From Symbiodinium natans (taxonomy: Eukaryota; Sar; Dinophyceae; Suessiales; Symbiodiniaceae), in NCBI GenBank assembly GCA_905221605.1, contig CAJNDS010002563.1:104501-168500 (forward strand): 64,000 nucleotides of DNA, in the 5' to 3' direction. The position numbers and the translations under genes are program-made. Numbering within the stretch: position 1 is the stretch's first letter; the number at the start of each line of letters is the position of its first letter. Shown here piece after piece: positions 54,605-64,000 of this stretch. The notes under the pieces are model-generated. The model worked only from the letters and a program-made list of their open reading frames with translations, was not told the DNA's origin and did not search any database.

Positions 54605-57078
54605 CATTTATTTTGTCTTGAGGGTTGAGGGTTGAAGGTTTAGGGGGGTTTCAGGCTGCGTGATTGGGCTATTGGTTGGTCCTTTGCTTTCACGTTTTTT
54701 CGCTTTGTGGGGGGGGGGAGGGTTGGGTGGAGGGGAGGGTGGGGGGGGGCACGGCGGCGGACACCCGGGCCGCATGGTTGGAGAAGTCGCACGATGCGGG
54801 TTGCGGGTCCTCAAACCCACCAGGGTCGGCGGACATGAAACCCTAAACCCTACAACCCTGAACCCAGAACCCTAAACCCTAAACCCTAAACCCTGAACCC
54901 TAAACCCTATAAACCTTGAACCCAAGAAGCCCAGCGCCTTTCGGGGCTCTGGCGCGGCAGGTCCAGATCGAAGGCTTCGGCAGTGGACCCGAGAAGGCCG
55001 AGCTTTTCAAAGCACTGACGCTTGGCACATGGGGGGGTTTGATAGTATTGAGGGTTGAGGGTTTGGGGTGTGGGGTGTGGGGTGTGGGGTTTGGGGTTTG
55101 GGGTTTGGGGTTTGGGGTTTGGGGTTTGGGGTTTGGGGTTTCGCAAATAGTAGGATCCCCGTATAAAAAGGACCCCAGTAGGGTAACCCCGAAATGTCGT
55201 AACTCCCCACACGAGTTGTAGGGCGCAAGGGGTTTTAGGCTTTGTGGCTTTATAGGGGTTTTTAGGGTTTCAGCGCGCAGGGGATTTCGGGAACACAAAA
55301 CCCCGAACTCCCGCCCTTAAAGCCCTCTTCAACTCACTAAACACTGAATTTTATGACCTAAAGTTCTGAGGTCTTCAAGCCCCGTGCTCTACAACCCCCA
55401 AGCCCTAAACCGCCTAAACCCCCAAATCCTACAGCCCTACAGCCCCCCAAAGCGGAGACCCCCGACAAGAATGCATTTTCCGGGCTTGCCAGTGGCTGAA
55501 GGAGTTTGAGAAGAGTTTAGGGTTTACAATTCAGGGTTTACAGTTCAGGTAACCTCCAAGTAAACCTCCCAAAGCCTTCAGCCTTGATTAAACTAAAACC
55601 AAATCCCAAACCCTGAGTCCAACGTAGAAAACTCTAAGCATTAAACCCAATACCCAGCCCCCGCGAGCCTCGAAGCCTAAGTCCAACCCATAAGACCCTA
55701 AACCCTAAACCCTAAACCCTAAACCCTAAACCCTAAACCCTAAACCCTAAACCCTAAACCCTAAACCCTAAACCCTAAACCCTAAACCCTAAACCCCCTG
55801 CCAAACGAAGGGCGCAGAAGCCCTCCCCGTCTCTGGTCTACACTTTCAGCTCGGGGAACTACGCGTCGTTGACCAAGGTACCTGGGCCTTCGGGTCTTTA
55901 GTTCTTAAGGGCTGTTTCGGGTTCATGGTATAGGTTTAGGGTTTAGGGTTTAGGGTTTAGGGTTTAGGGTTTAGGGTTTAGGGTTTAGGGTTTAGGGTTT
56001 AGGGTTTAGGGTTTAGGGTTTAGGGTTTAGGGTTTAGGATTTAGCGCTTTCGAGCAGATCCTCGCATTGCCCATGTATTTCGAACCCTGCATGTACTGGG
56101 GGGGGGGGGGGGGGTTCAGGGTTTAGGGTTTAGGTACTGCTGTGTGTGCGGGGAGCCACGAAGGCTTCTTGCATGAAGGCTGTGTTGCGTAGAGGCTTGC
56201 TGCAGGGATTTGTGATTAGATATCACTGTTTCGTAGGAACCTTCATGCCCAAACCCCTAAACCTAACCCTAAACCCTAAACCCTAAACCCTAAACCCTAA
56301 ACCCTAAACCCTAAACCCTAAACCCTAAACCCTAAACCCTAAACCCTAAACCCTAAACCCTAAACCCTAAACCCTAAACCCTAAACCCTAAGCCCTAAGC
56401 CCTAAGCCCTAAGCCCTAAGCCCTAAGCCCTAAGCCACCCCTACAGACCCTAAACCTTCAGCCCGGCAGCAGCCGCAGGATCTGGTCGAGCCCCTCATGC
56501 TCCCTGGCTTAGGGTTTAGGGTTTAGGGTTTTGGGGTTCAGGGAATTGTGGTCTTGCTTAGAGATCCTTAGCGTTCAGGGTTCAGGGGTGTAGTGTTTAT
56601 GGGTTAAGGGTTTTAGGCACTTGGGGTTTGGGCTCTTTGAGTTTTAGGGTTGCTTGGGGGGCTTCGGGGGTTTAGGGCTATGGGGTTGTGAGTTGTATCA
56701 GTCTTGTCCTTCCTGAACCCTAAACCCTAAACCCTAAACCCTAAACCCTAAACCCTAAACCCTAAACCCTAAACCCTAAACCCTAAACCCTAAACCCTAA
56801 ACCCTAAACCCTGAACCTCATAAGGTTGGCATACAGGGTTGCCGACACCACGGCTGAGAGGACGCGTTCGGGGTTGGAGTCGAGGGGTTTTGGCGATGTT
56901 AGCGTGGAGGGTTTAGGGTTTAGGGTGGGATTTCAAGGGTTTAGGGTTTGGGGTTTAGGGTTTCGGGTTTAGGGTTGAGGGTGGGATTTCTGGGTCTGGG
57001 GTTTAGGGCCAAGTTTAGGGCTTCGCTCGCGCCAACAGGCGTAAGGCTGAACTCCCACATCACTTTTTGCCGCCGCAG
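54605..57078. other. Arrays with exon-like islands
   Basis: G-rich 54709-54760; CCCTAAA 54838-54910; TTTGGGG 55065-55140; CCCTAAA 55693-55797; TTTAGGG 55928-56040; CCCTAAA/CCCTAAG 56262-56438; CCCTAAA 56716-56812; TTTAGGG near 56908-56975. Possible small exons: 55850-55877 (after CACTTTCAG, before GTACC, S-G-N-Y-A-S-L-T-K) and 56047-56100 (F-E-Q-I-L-A-L-P-M-Y-F). Confidence 0.75.
54927..55030 (+). CDS. Exon-like island, possibly leucine-rich-repeat-like
   Basis: After AACCCAAG one frame reads A-L-A-R-Q-V-Q-I-E-G-F-G-S-G-P-E-K-A-E-L, then F-K-A-L-T-L-G. Q-V-Q-I-E-G-F-G followed by a helix fits a ribonuclease-inhibitor-like repeat. A second frame is also open. Confidence 0.4.
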
Positions 57079-57267
57079 CTCACCGCATATAAAGATTCCG
57101 AGGGCAAAATGCTCGAGGAACCTTTGGTGGTCAGCAGCTTGGGCAAGGGACAGACGAGGGTGGCTTACAAAGTCGACGAACGTTTTGTCCTGAAGCTGAC
57201 TACTCACAGTGAGGCCCATGGGGATGAGCTTTACTTCTCGCGCCAGTTCCAAGGCCTGGCGGCTCAG
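57079..57267 (+). CDS. Internal exon with protein-kinase N-lobe-like sequence
   Basis: 189 nt, exactly 63 codons and phase 0 at both ends. It lies between a pyrimidine-rich acceptor (TTTTTGCCGCCGCAG) and a consensus donor (CAGGTAATG). The frame reads V-V-S-S-L-G-K-G-Q-T-R-V-A-Y-K-V, then E-R-F-V-L-K-L-T, then E-L-Y-F-S-R-Q-F. L-G-K-G-Q-T-R-V-A-Y-K resembles a glycine-rich loop and V-L-K the beta-3 lysine of a kinase fold. It would be one exon of a longer gene whose other exons are among the islands here. The splice evidence is the best in the right half of the window; the kinase reading is tentative. Confidence 0.7.
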
Positions 57268-59801
57268 GTAATGGGCCTCCGCACGCTTCGAACCCATTTG
57301 CGCTTTGGCAATGGCACAACAGGTTTAGGGTTTTAGGTTTAGGCTGGGATTCTCTGGGTGGGTGGGTACTTCTCCGTCACATGATACAAAATGCTAGTGA
57401 ATGCTTGGACTTAAGATGCTGAACCCTAAGCCCTAAGTCCTACGCCTTAAGCCCTAAACCCTAAACCCTACCACCAAACCAACCCCTAAACCCTCACAGC
57501 CCCTTCGACAACTCCTAAACCCTGAGGCCCTGAACCCTGTACCCTAAACCCCAAACCCTAAACCCTAAACCCTAAACCCTAAACCCAAACCCTAAACCCT
57601 AAACCCTAAACCCAAGGCTTCTGGAGGGCCGGGGTTTGCTCGGGGCTGGGCTCTCAGTGGGCGCCCTGGCGGCAGCAGAGTTTGCTTTGGAGGTTCTATA
57701 TACCCTTTGGGAACTATAGTGTATTTTTGTTTATGTAAAACCCAAGAGGATATTAAAAATCGTATTTTTACTAAGGTTCTAAGGGGAGTATAGGGTTGGG
57801 GTTTGGGGTTTGGAGTGTGGGGTTTAGGGTTTGGGGCTTAGGGTTTGGGGGTTTAGGGCTTTAGGGGTTTAGGGGTTTAGGGGCTTAGGGGTTAAGGGGG
57901 TAAGGGTTCAGGGGTTTGGGTTAGGGGTTTAGGGGTTTAGGGTTTGGGGGTTAGGGCTTACGGTTTGGGGGTTGAGGGCTTAGTGTTTAGGGTTTAGGGG
58001 TTTCGGGTCGGGTTGCTTGGTTTCTTATAGGTTCGGGGAGTTTAGAGGGCTTGTTGAAGCTCATAAAATCTCTATGAACTGGTTTTCAAGTGCAAGGTTT
58101 ACCTTTAAATAGGCTTAACGGAGGTTTCAGGATCTTTGGCTTTCGTTGGGGTTCAGGCTTTGGTGTTGGAGATTCGGGCTTTGGTTCGGGTGTAGGATTC
58201 AGGATGTTGTTCGTGCTTGGGGTTTGTGACAGTTTAGGGTTTAGGTTTAGGGGTTTAGGTTTTAGGGGTTTAGGTTTTAGGGGTTTAGGCTTTAGGGGTG
58301 TAGGGTTTAGGTTTAGGGCTTATGGAGTCACTGCGCTCAACCTGCAACCCCAAAAGGACGTAGAGGTTTCCATTGCGTCACCCGCAGTCAGGGTACTGTC
58401 AGGGGCTCACACGTTCAAAAAACCACAGCCCCCCCAAACCGTGGACTTCAATTAAATACCAAACCTTTCTTGAGGCTTTAGGCTTCAGTCTTGCGGGGTT
58501 TGGGGTTCAGGGTTTTACGGCGTCGGGCTGAAGGATTGGGCTTGCGGGTTGGAGGGTATAGAGTTCAGGGTTGAGGGCTCAAGGTCCTAAGTTCAGGGTT
58601 CTGGGTTTCGGGCTCAGTTTGTTGCGTTCACGGCTGTGGTTCTCCCGGACTTCCAAAGACTAAGTGCGTCACCGAGGCCAAAGCCCTCCACCTCGTCGGG
58701 CGATCCGAAAAACCCTATGCGATCCCTACATTTGTGTGGATGTTTTTAAGATTTTTTTTGCAGAATCAACGCCCGCGGCATCAAACCTCAAACCCTATAA
58801 CCCTATAAGCTGTATAAACCCTGCAAACCCTGCAAACTGCACCCTATAAAACCGATAGACCCTAGACAATGTATACGCCAAGGCCCTAAACCTAAACCCG
58901 AAAGCTTAGACCCCGAGGCCCTAAACCACGAAGCCCTAAACCGCAAACGTCACGCAGCTTTGGGCCGCTTCAGGGTGCTTAGGGTGCACAACCGTAAACC
59001 CTAAACCCTTAACCCTAAACCCTTAAGCCTTTAACCCTTTAACCCTTTAACCCTTTGACCCTTTGACCCTTTAAAACCGTTAAACCCTAAACCCTAAACC
59101 GCCCAGAGTTGTTCAACATCGGGGCTGCTTTTTGGGGGCAGCCACAAGGAATCCTGCGACGAACGCTGCAAGTCAGCGCCCCATTCTACACCCTAAACCC
59201 TGAACCCTAAACCCCAAACCCCAAACCCCAAACCCCAAACCCTAAACCCTCAACCCTAAACCCTAATCCCTAAACCCTCAACCCTAAACCCTAAACCCTA
59301 AACCCTAAACCCTAAACCCTAAACCTCCTGGAAGAGGCGCTGCGGCTTGCGCGCCACAGGCTGCACAGCTGCCCCTCGGCTTCCGCTCAGAGGCGTTTAG
59401 GGCGTTGGGGTGTTTAGGGCTTAAAGGGTTTAGGGTTTAGGGTTTGGGGTTTAGGGTTTAGGGTTTAGGGTTTAGGGTTTAGGGTTAGACTTTAGTTTGT
59501 AGGGTTTAGGGGGTTTAGGGTTTTAGGCTTTGGGTTTCGGGTTTGGGTGTTCGGGCATGGGGTGTTGGTGGTTCCAGGGTTGAGGTTGTAGGACGTTAAG
59601 GGTGTGGGGTGTGGCTTATGGATGTCTATGGTTGAGGGTTGGTTTAGGGTTTAGGCTTTATGGCTCAGGGTGTAGCGTTAGCAGTAATTTCCATCCAAAA
59701 ACTTAAATCCCGTAACAAGTGTTTTTGGGGGGTATTTATTAGAGGATACCCTAAGCCCTAAACCCTAAATCATATCTTGGGTATTCATGTTTTCTCTGCA
59801 G
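57268..59801. other. Degenerate arrays and unique spacers
   Basis: CCCTAAA 57540-57613; degenerate TTTAGGG/TTTGGGG 57790-58010; TTTAGGTTT-type units 58235-58320; CCCTTTAA-type units 59030-59080; CCCTAAA/CCCCAAA 59190-59325; TTTAGGG 59425-59490. Islands with open frames: 57617-57715, 58640-58740, 59326-59393 (E-E-A-L-R-L-A-R-H-R-L). None has two good splice sites. Confidence 0.65.
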
Positions 59802-59887
59802 GTATAAGGAGCTGTGCAGCGTCGTTGCAGACACCTTCAAGGGGACCCTGGCCGGTGGCTTGAAAGGAGCGGCCGCGCCCGTTGAAG
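59802..59887 (+). CDS. Exon-like island with good acceptor and donor
   Basis: Preceded by TTTTCTCTGCAG and followed by GTTCAGG. The frame reads Y-K-E-L-C-S-V-V-A-D-T-F-K-G-T-L-A-G-G-L, then K-G-A-A-A-P-V-E. An amphipathic helical segment; family unknown. Confidence 0.6.
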
Positions 59888-59924
59888 GTTCAGGGCTTTA
59901 AGACTTCCATTGTTTAGGGAAACC

Positions 59925-60110
59925 CCTAAACCCTAAACCCTAAACCCTAAACCCTAAACCCTAAACCCTAAACCCTAAACCCTAAACCCTAAACCCTAAA
60001 CCCTAAACCCTAAACCCTAAACCCTAAACCCTAAACCCTGAACCCTGAACCCTGAACCCTCAACCCTCAACCCTAAACCCTATACCCTAAACCCTAAACC
60101 CTAAACCTAA
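59925..60110 (-). repeat. CCCTAAA array
   Basis: About 15 CCCTAAA units followed by CCCTGAA and CCCTCAA variants, inside the interval between two exon-like islands. Confidence 0.95.
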
Positions 60111-60175
60111 GACCTAAAACCTAAACCGCAAGCCCTGAACGCTGAACCTTAAGCCTATACCCTGATCGTGTAAAG

Positions 60176-60234
60176 GGTCTCGGTTGTTTGGCTTGTGCCC
60201 GGTGGGGCCTGGAATTGGGGCACCTTCCAGAGAG
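60176..60234 (+). CDS. Exon-like island
   Basis: Between CGTGTAAAG and GTAAACC. The frame reads V-S-V-V-W-L-V-P-G-G-A-W-N-W-G-T-F-Q-R. Its phase does not match the 59802-59887 island directly, so an exon is missing between them or one boundary is wrong. Confidence 0.45.
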
Positions 60235-60289
60235 GTAAACCTGTTTGAGTGCGCCGGAAAACCACTTCTTCATAGTAGAGACAAGGTAG

Positions 60290-60388
60290 TTTAGGGTTTA
60301 GGGTTTAGGGTTAGGGTTTAGGGTTTAGGGTTTAGGGTTTAGGGTTTAGGGTTTAGGGTTTAGGGTTTAGGGTTTAGGGTTTAGGGAA
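60290..60388 (+). repeat. TTTAGGG array
   Basis: About 14 units with a single GTTAGGG contraction, ending shortly before the acceptor CTTTTACAG. Confidence 0.95.
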
Positions 60389-60397
60389 CTTTTACAG

Positions 60398-60491
60398 CAG
60401 TTGCTCATGCATGAGTGCGGGCCAGTGTGGGGCCTAGCTAAAGGCACAGCCCTAGAGGCATATTCGGGATCCTGCTCCGCTTTGAAGCCCA
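60398..60491 (+). CDS. Exon-like island
   Basis: After CTTTTACAG the frame reads Q-Q-L-L-M-H-E-C-G-P-V-W-G-L-A-K, then A-L-E-A-Y-S-G-S-C-S-A-L-K-P, and passes into GTTTAGGG, where the first GT could be the donor. Family unknown. Confidence 0.5.
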
Positions 60492-60762
60492 GTTTAGGGT
60501 TTAGGGTTTAGGGTTTAGGGTTTAGGGTTTAGGGTTTAGGGTTTAGGGTTTAGGGTTTAGGGAGGGTGAAGATGTTAGGCTTCAGGGTATGCTTGCAAGA
60601 GGCAAAAGAGGGAAGCCCCTCTCTGGTGCTGGGGCATCGGGTGTGACCCTAAACCCTAAACCCTAAACCCTAAACCCTAAACCCTAAACCCTAAACCCTA
60701 AACCCTAAACCCTAAACCCTAAACCCTAAACCCTAAACCCTAAACCTTGAGAACCCTAAACC

Positions 60763-60832
60763 GGTACTTATAAGCCCCTTACGTCCCCCTAAGTAGGTTA
60801 TACTTTGACTTCTAATTGGGGTTATACGTATC
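60763..60832 (-). repeat. Second inverted-repeat family, copy 2
   Basis: GGTACTTATAAGCCCC faces GGGGTTATACGTATCC across a short spacer, abutting a CCCTAAA array on the left and CATGAACCTCCAAG on the right. This mirrors 22078-22193 in the opposite orientation. Confidence 0.6.
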
Positions 60833-61594
60833 CATGAACCTCCAAGCAGATCAGGGGGGCGAGTGTCTAGATGTCGAGGGGTCCTACGTTGTTACGTTGA
60901 ACCACTAGGTTTGTGCCTTGGGCTTTGCATGGTGGCTCAATAGGCAGAAGCTTCTAAATGTACAGGGCTGTGCAGTTAGGGTCGTGGTTTAGGGTTTAGG
61001 GTTTAGGGTTTAGGGTTTAGGGTTTAGGGTTTAGGGTCAATTGGGGAATCTAGTGGCCATATGAGGAGTAACGTAGGGGACGCAGCCCTGGAAGAGGAGC
61101 AGAGGCCAACGCGGATGTCTCTTTGCTGCTCTTTGGGGCGTGGCCGCTTCCCTCCACTCAAAACCTTAAGCCGTGAGCCCTTCACCACCCCCTAAAAATG
61201 CCCCTTTGAAGCCGTGAGCCCGAAACCCCTGCGCCGTACCATCCCTCAACCCCGCAAGCCCTAAACTCGAAACCCGTAACCCTAAGCGGCTGAAACCCTA
61301 AGCCCTGAGCCCTAAACCCTAAACCCTAAACCCTAAACCCTAAACCCTAAACCCTAAACCCTAAATCCTAAATCCTAAACCCTAAATCCTAAACCCTAAA
61401 CCCTAAACCCTAAACCCTAAACCCTAAGATTTCCAGCATCCGCGGCCTCGCCACACGACATCCAAGGTTTGGCGGAAGGTTGCCGAGAAGATTCGCGGCA
61501 AGGCGAGCCCCCCCCCCCCCCCCCCCCCCGCAGTTTTTAGGGTTTAGGGTATCTGGGGTTTAGGGTTTAGGGTTTAGGGGCTAGGGTTTAGGGT

Positions 61595-61697
61595 TCAGGG
61601 GTTCAGGGGTTCAGGGGTTCAGGGGTTCAGGGGTTCAGGGGTTCAGGGGTTCAGGGGTTCAGGGGTTCAGGGGGTTCAGGGGTTCAGGGGTTCAGGG
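61595..61697 (+). repeat. TTCAGGGG octamer array
   Basis: About 12 units of GGGGTTCA with one extra G, embedded in TTTAGGG heptamers; likely a heptamer variant that expanded. Confidence 0.9.
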
Positions 61698-62945
61698 TTT
61701 AGCCCCCCCCCGGCCCCCGCAAGCGGAGAATCTGGTTCTGTGAGGCTTTGTGTTTTTGGTTTTTCTTTAAGATTGTTTTAAGGTTTTTTCGGGCTTTTGT
61801 TAAGGGTTTTTAAGGCGTTTCTAGGGCTGTTTCTGGGGGTGGGGGGCTTTTTAGGCTTCTTAGGGTTACAGGGTATTCAGGGTTGCGGGCGTAGTATGGC
61901 GGATTTGGATGCTTATGGGGTTGAGTTCCATGGTTAAGGGGTTTTCGGGGAGCCTTTGCGAGCCTGGTAGGAAGGGGGCTAAACCCTGACCCAAAACCTT
62001 TAATTGACCTGAATGTTTACACGCTGAGCTCCGAACACTGCACCCAGAACCCCAAACCCGAAACTTACACACTGAACTCCAAAGCCTGAACCCCAAACCC
62101 TGAAGCCCAAACCCCAAACTCCGAGCCCTAGACCCTGAACCCCAAACCCTAAACCCTAAACCCTAAACCCCAAACCCTAAACCCTGAACGCTGAACCCTC
62201 TGAAAAGGAGTCCTCGCAATCATCCGTGTCAACCTGCATGAAGCTCTTGCAGGTGCGGGCCGCTCTTGAATAGGGTTGAGGGGTTGATGCGTCTAGGGTT
62301 TAGGGTTTAGGGTTTAGGGGTTCAGGGGTTCAGGGATATAGGCTTGAAGGGTTGATGCGTCTAGTGTTTTGGGGGTTTAGGGTTTCGGGGTTGAGGTGGT
62401 TTGGGGTTGAGGGGTTAGGGGTTTAGGCGTGGGGGGGGCTTAGTGCTGGGTTGCAGGAGGCAGCTTGCATGCTTGAAAAGCTTGCCTTGCAGCCTAAACC
62501 CCGAAGCCTAAACCCTAAACCCTAAACCCTAACCCTAAACCCTAAACCCTAAACCCTAATTAACCCTAAACCCTAAACCCTAAACCCTAAATCCTAAACC
62601 CTAAACCCTAAACCCTAAACCCTAAACCCCGAAGCCCCCAAGCCACCAAAGCCCTGAACCCCGGCTCTGCAAGTGGCACCTCGACCTAGACTCTGCGGAG
62701 AGGGTCCCTGAAAGTGTGAAGCCGAAATTTTGAGGTTTAGGGTTTAGGGTTTAGGGTTTAGAGCTTAGCTGCTTCGGTACGCGCGTGCCGGCGTCCGTTA
62801 CGCGCGTCCTAGAAACTTGCATCTTCAGCACACACGTCCTGAAATCAAGAGCAACTCTGCGCAGAAAGGGACTGTCCCCCTGTGTTTTCAGGCCCTGTAA
62901 TCAAGAACGCACACCCGAAACCCTGCAACCTGAACCCGAAAGCTC

Positions 62946-63990
62946 CGTGCATTTTCCAGGCCTCTTAAACGCACAGAGCTTTTGCAGACAGTGCAGAGCA
63001 TTCCGGATGGGCCTCGTGAGGTTTTTTGGGGGTTCCTGGGGGGCGAAAAAGCCTCGGTTTTTCACCCGGTCCTCTGCGGCCCCAAGCCCGAAACCTCCCG
63101 TGCATTTTCCAGGCCACCCAAAACGCACAGAGCCTGCTGGGACACTTAGGGGGTTCTGGGGGGGAATCACTTGGAAAACGCACGCAGTCCTTGCGGCCCT
63201 CAACCCGAAACCCTGAACCGAAAGCTCCCGTGCATTTTCCAGGCCCCCCAAAACGCACAGAGCTTTCTTGGACAGCACAGAGCCTTCTGGAAGGTGTCCT
63301 CATGAGGTTCCTTAGGGGGCTTCTGGGGGAATCACGTAGTGCAAAAACCTCGGAAAATGCACACAGTCCTTGCGGCCTCAACCCGAAACCCTGAACCCGA
63401 AAGCTCCCGTGCATTTTCCAGGCCCCCCAAAACGCACAGAGCCTTCTTGGACAGTACAGAGCCTTCTGCAAGGTGACCTCATGACTCGTGAGGTTCCTTC
63501 GGGGGTTTGGGGCCTAGGCAGGAATCACTCAGTGCAAAAAACTCGGAAAATGCACTCGCGAAACGGACAGAGCCTTTTTGGACAGTGCAGAGCTGGAAGG
63601 GGTCCTCATCATGAGGTTCCCTAGAAAGTTCTTGGGGGGCTAGGCAGGAGTCACTCTGTGCAAACACCTCGAGGCCCAAAGCCCGAAACCCTGAACCCCG
63701 AAACCGAAAGCTCCCGTGCATTTTCCAGGCCTCCCGAAACACACAGAGCCTTTTTGGACAGAGCTAAGGGTCATTGGAGGGAAAGGGAGGCGAGGGGAGG
63801 GGAACGGGAGGGGAAGGACGAACTGTGGGAGCGAGCCCCGAAACCCTAAACTCAAAAACACAAGTACCCGTGCGTTTTCCCACCCCCTGGAAACGCACGC
63901 GAGCGCCGCATCGCTGTCTATAGACCTGGAGCATGCTGCGTGCTGAGGGGGGTCAGCGGCCACGTTCCGGACCGCGTCCCGAGACGCGCG
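62946..63990. repeat. GC-rich dispersed/tandem repeat, six copies
   Basis: CGTGCATTTTCCAGGCC recurs at 62946, 63099, 63229, 63408 and 63715, with a diverged copy at 63869. Full units add CCGAAAGCTCC before it and AAAACGCACAGAGCC, TGGACAG and CCTCATGAGGTTCC after it. Spacings are 130 to 307 bp. Open readings in several frames and both strands reflect the high GC content; no gene is supported. Confidence 0.85.
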
Positions 63991-64000
63991 TCCCGCGTCT

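Larger units (their letters stand above)
60492..62945. other. Arrays with short islands
   Basis: TTTAGGG 60493-60560 and 60984-61035; CCCTAAA 60648-60745, 61312-61427, 62145-62190 and 62510-62628; a 25-bp C-run 61508-61530; (TTCAGGGG)n 61595-61697. Open islands: 61036-61130 (L-E-E-E-Q-R-P-T-R-M-S-L), 61428-61506 (V-W-R-K-V-A-E-K-I-R-G-K), 62200-62268 and 62666-62735. No island has both splice sites. Confidence 0.7.

Noticed and set aside
54900-55298. Pro-Lys-Gln-Thr repeat ORFs on the minus strand
   Set aside because: They are translations of the TTTGGGG array in several frames, as expected for a 7-bp repeat without stops.

Overview
The window looks like nuclear DNA of a dinoflagellate, probably from or near the Symbiodiniaceae. 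The evidence is the large number of TTTAGGG/CCCTAAA arrays (the telomere heptamer used by dinoflagellates), intron boundaries that are partly non-canonical, and Ty1/copia elements with domain fusions typical of dinoflagellates. No species can be named from the sequence, and nothing looks prokaryotic.

Layout. (1) 1-7994, minus strand: a decayed Ty1/copia element (element 1) that keeps its 5' LTR and primer-binding site and runs off the left edge. It has at least eight frameshifts or nonsense codons. (2) 8.1-13.45 kb, plus strand: three small host gene models (A, B, C). Gene C encodes a tandem Cys-rich protein with recurring C-A-R-R-T-D and G-W-G-M motifs. Their introns are the most interesting part of the window. 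Two are telomere-heptamer arrays flanked by 14-15 bp direct repeats that carry the GT and AG splice sites. Three more have terminal inverted repeats (consensus about CCTTGGGGACCAAATGAACC) and 2-bp target duplications. In all five, removing the insert plus one duplicated copy restores the reading frame exactly. A fourth inverted-repeat copy lies in gene C but could not be tested for frame. (3) 14154-20955, plus strand: an LTR element (element 3) with 224-bp LTRs that look identical and a TGGGG target duplication. It has no recognisable pol. Its four overlapping ORFs carry a WW domain, an S1-like domain and five CCCH zinc fingers. (4) 21-22.2 kb: exon-like islands among arrays. (5) 22240-38555, minus strand: a 16.3-kb Ty1/copia element (element 2) with 319-bp LTRs that look identical and a CTAAC target duplication. 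It holds an intact 2934-codon Gag-Pol frame (Gag with a CCCH finger and a zinc knuckle, protease, cytosine-methyltransferase-like domain, integrase, 2OG-Fe(II)-dioxygenase-like domain, RT, RNase H, membrane/zinc tail). A 6286-bp internal tandem duplication supplies a second upstream polyprotein that stops before RT. (6) 38.6-62.8 kb: short exon-like islands, several like leucine-rich repeats and one like a protein-kinase N-lobe, separated by dozens of telomere-heptamer arrays in both orientations. An AT-rich stretch and minisatellites (50.6-54.5 kb) interrupt this. (7) 62.9-64 kb: a GC-rich dispersed/tandem repeat.

How it fits together. Elements 2 and 3 share a primer-binding motif that matches the initiator-tRNA-Met anticodon arm, as in Drosophila copia, so element 3 could be copied in trans by an element-2-like machine. 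All three LTR elements sit in telomere-like sequence. The host genes appear to have gained introns by repeated insertion of small elements whose inner ends are the telomere heptamer, and some of these have expanded into arrays. Exon calls outside genes A-C are reading-frame and splice-context inferences without transcript support.
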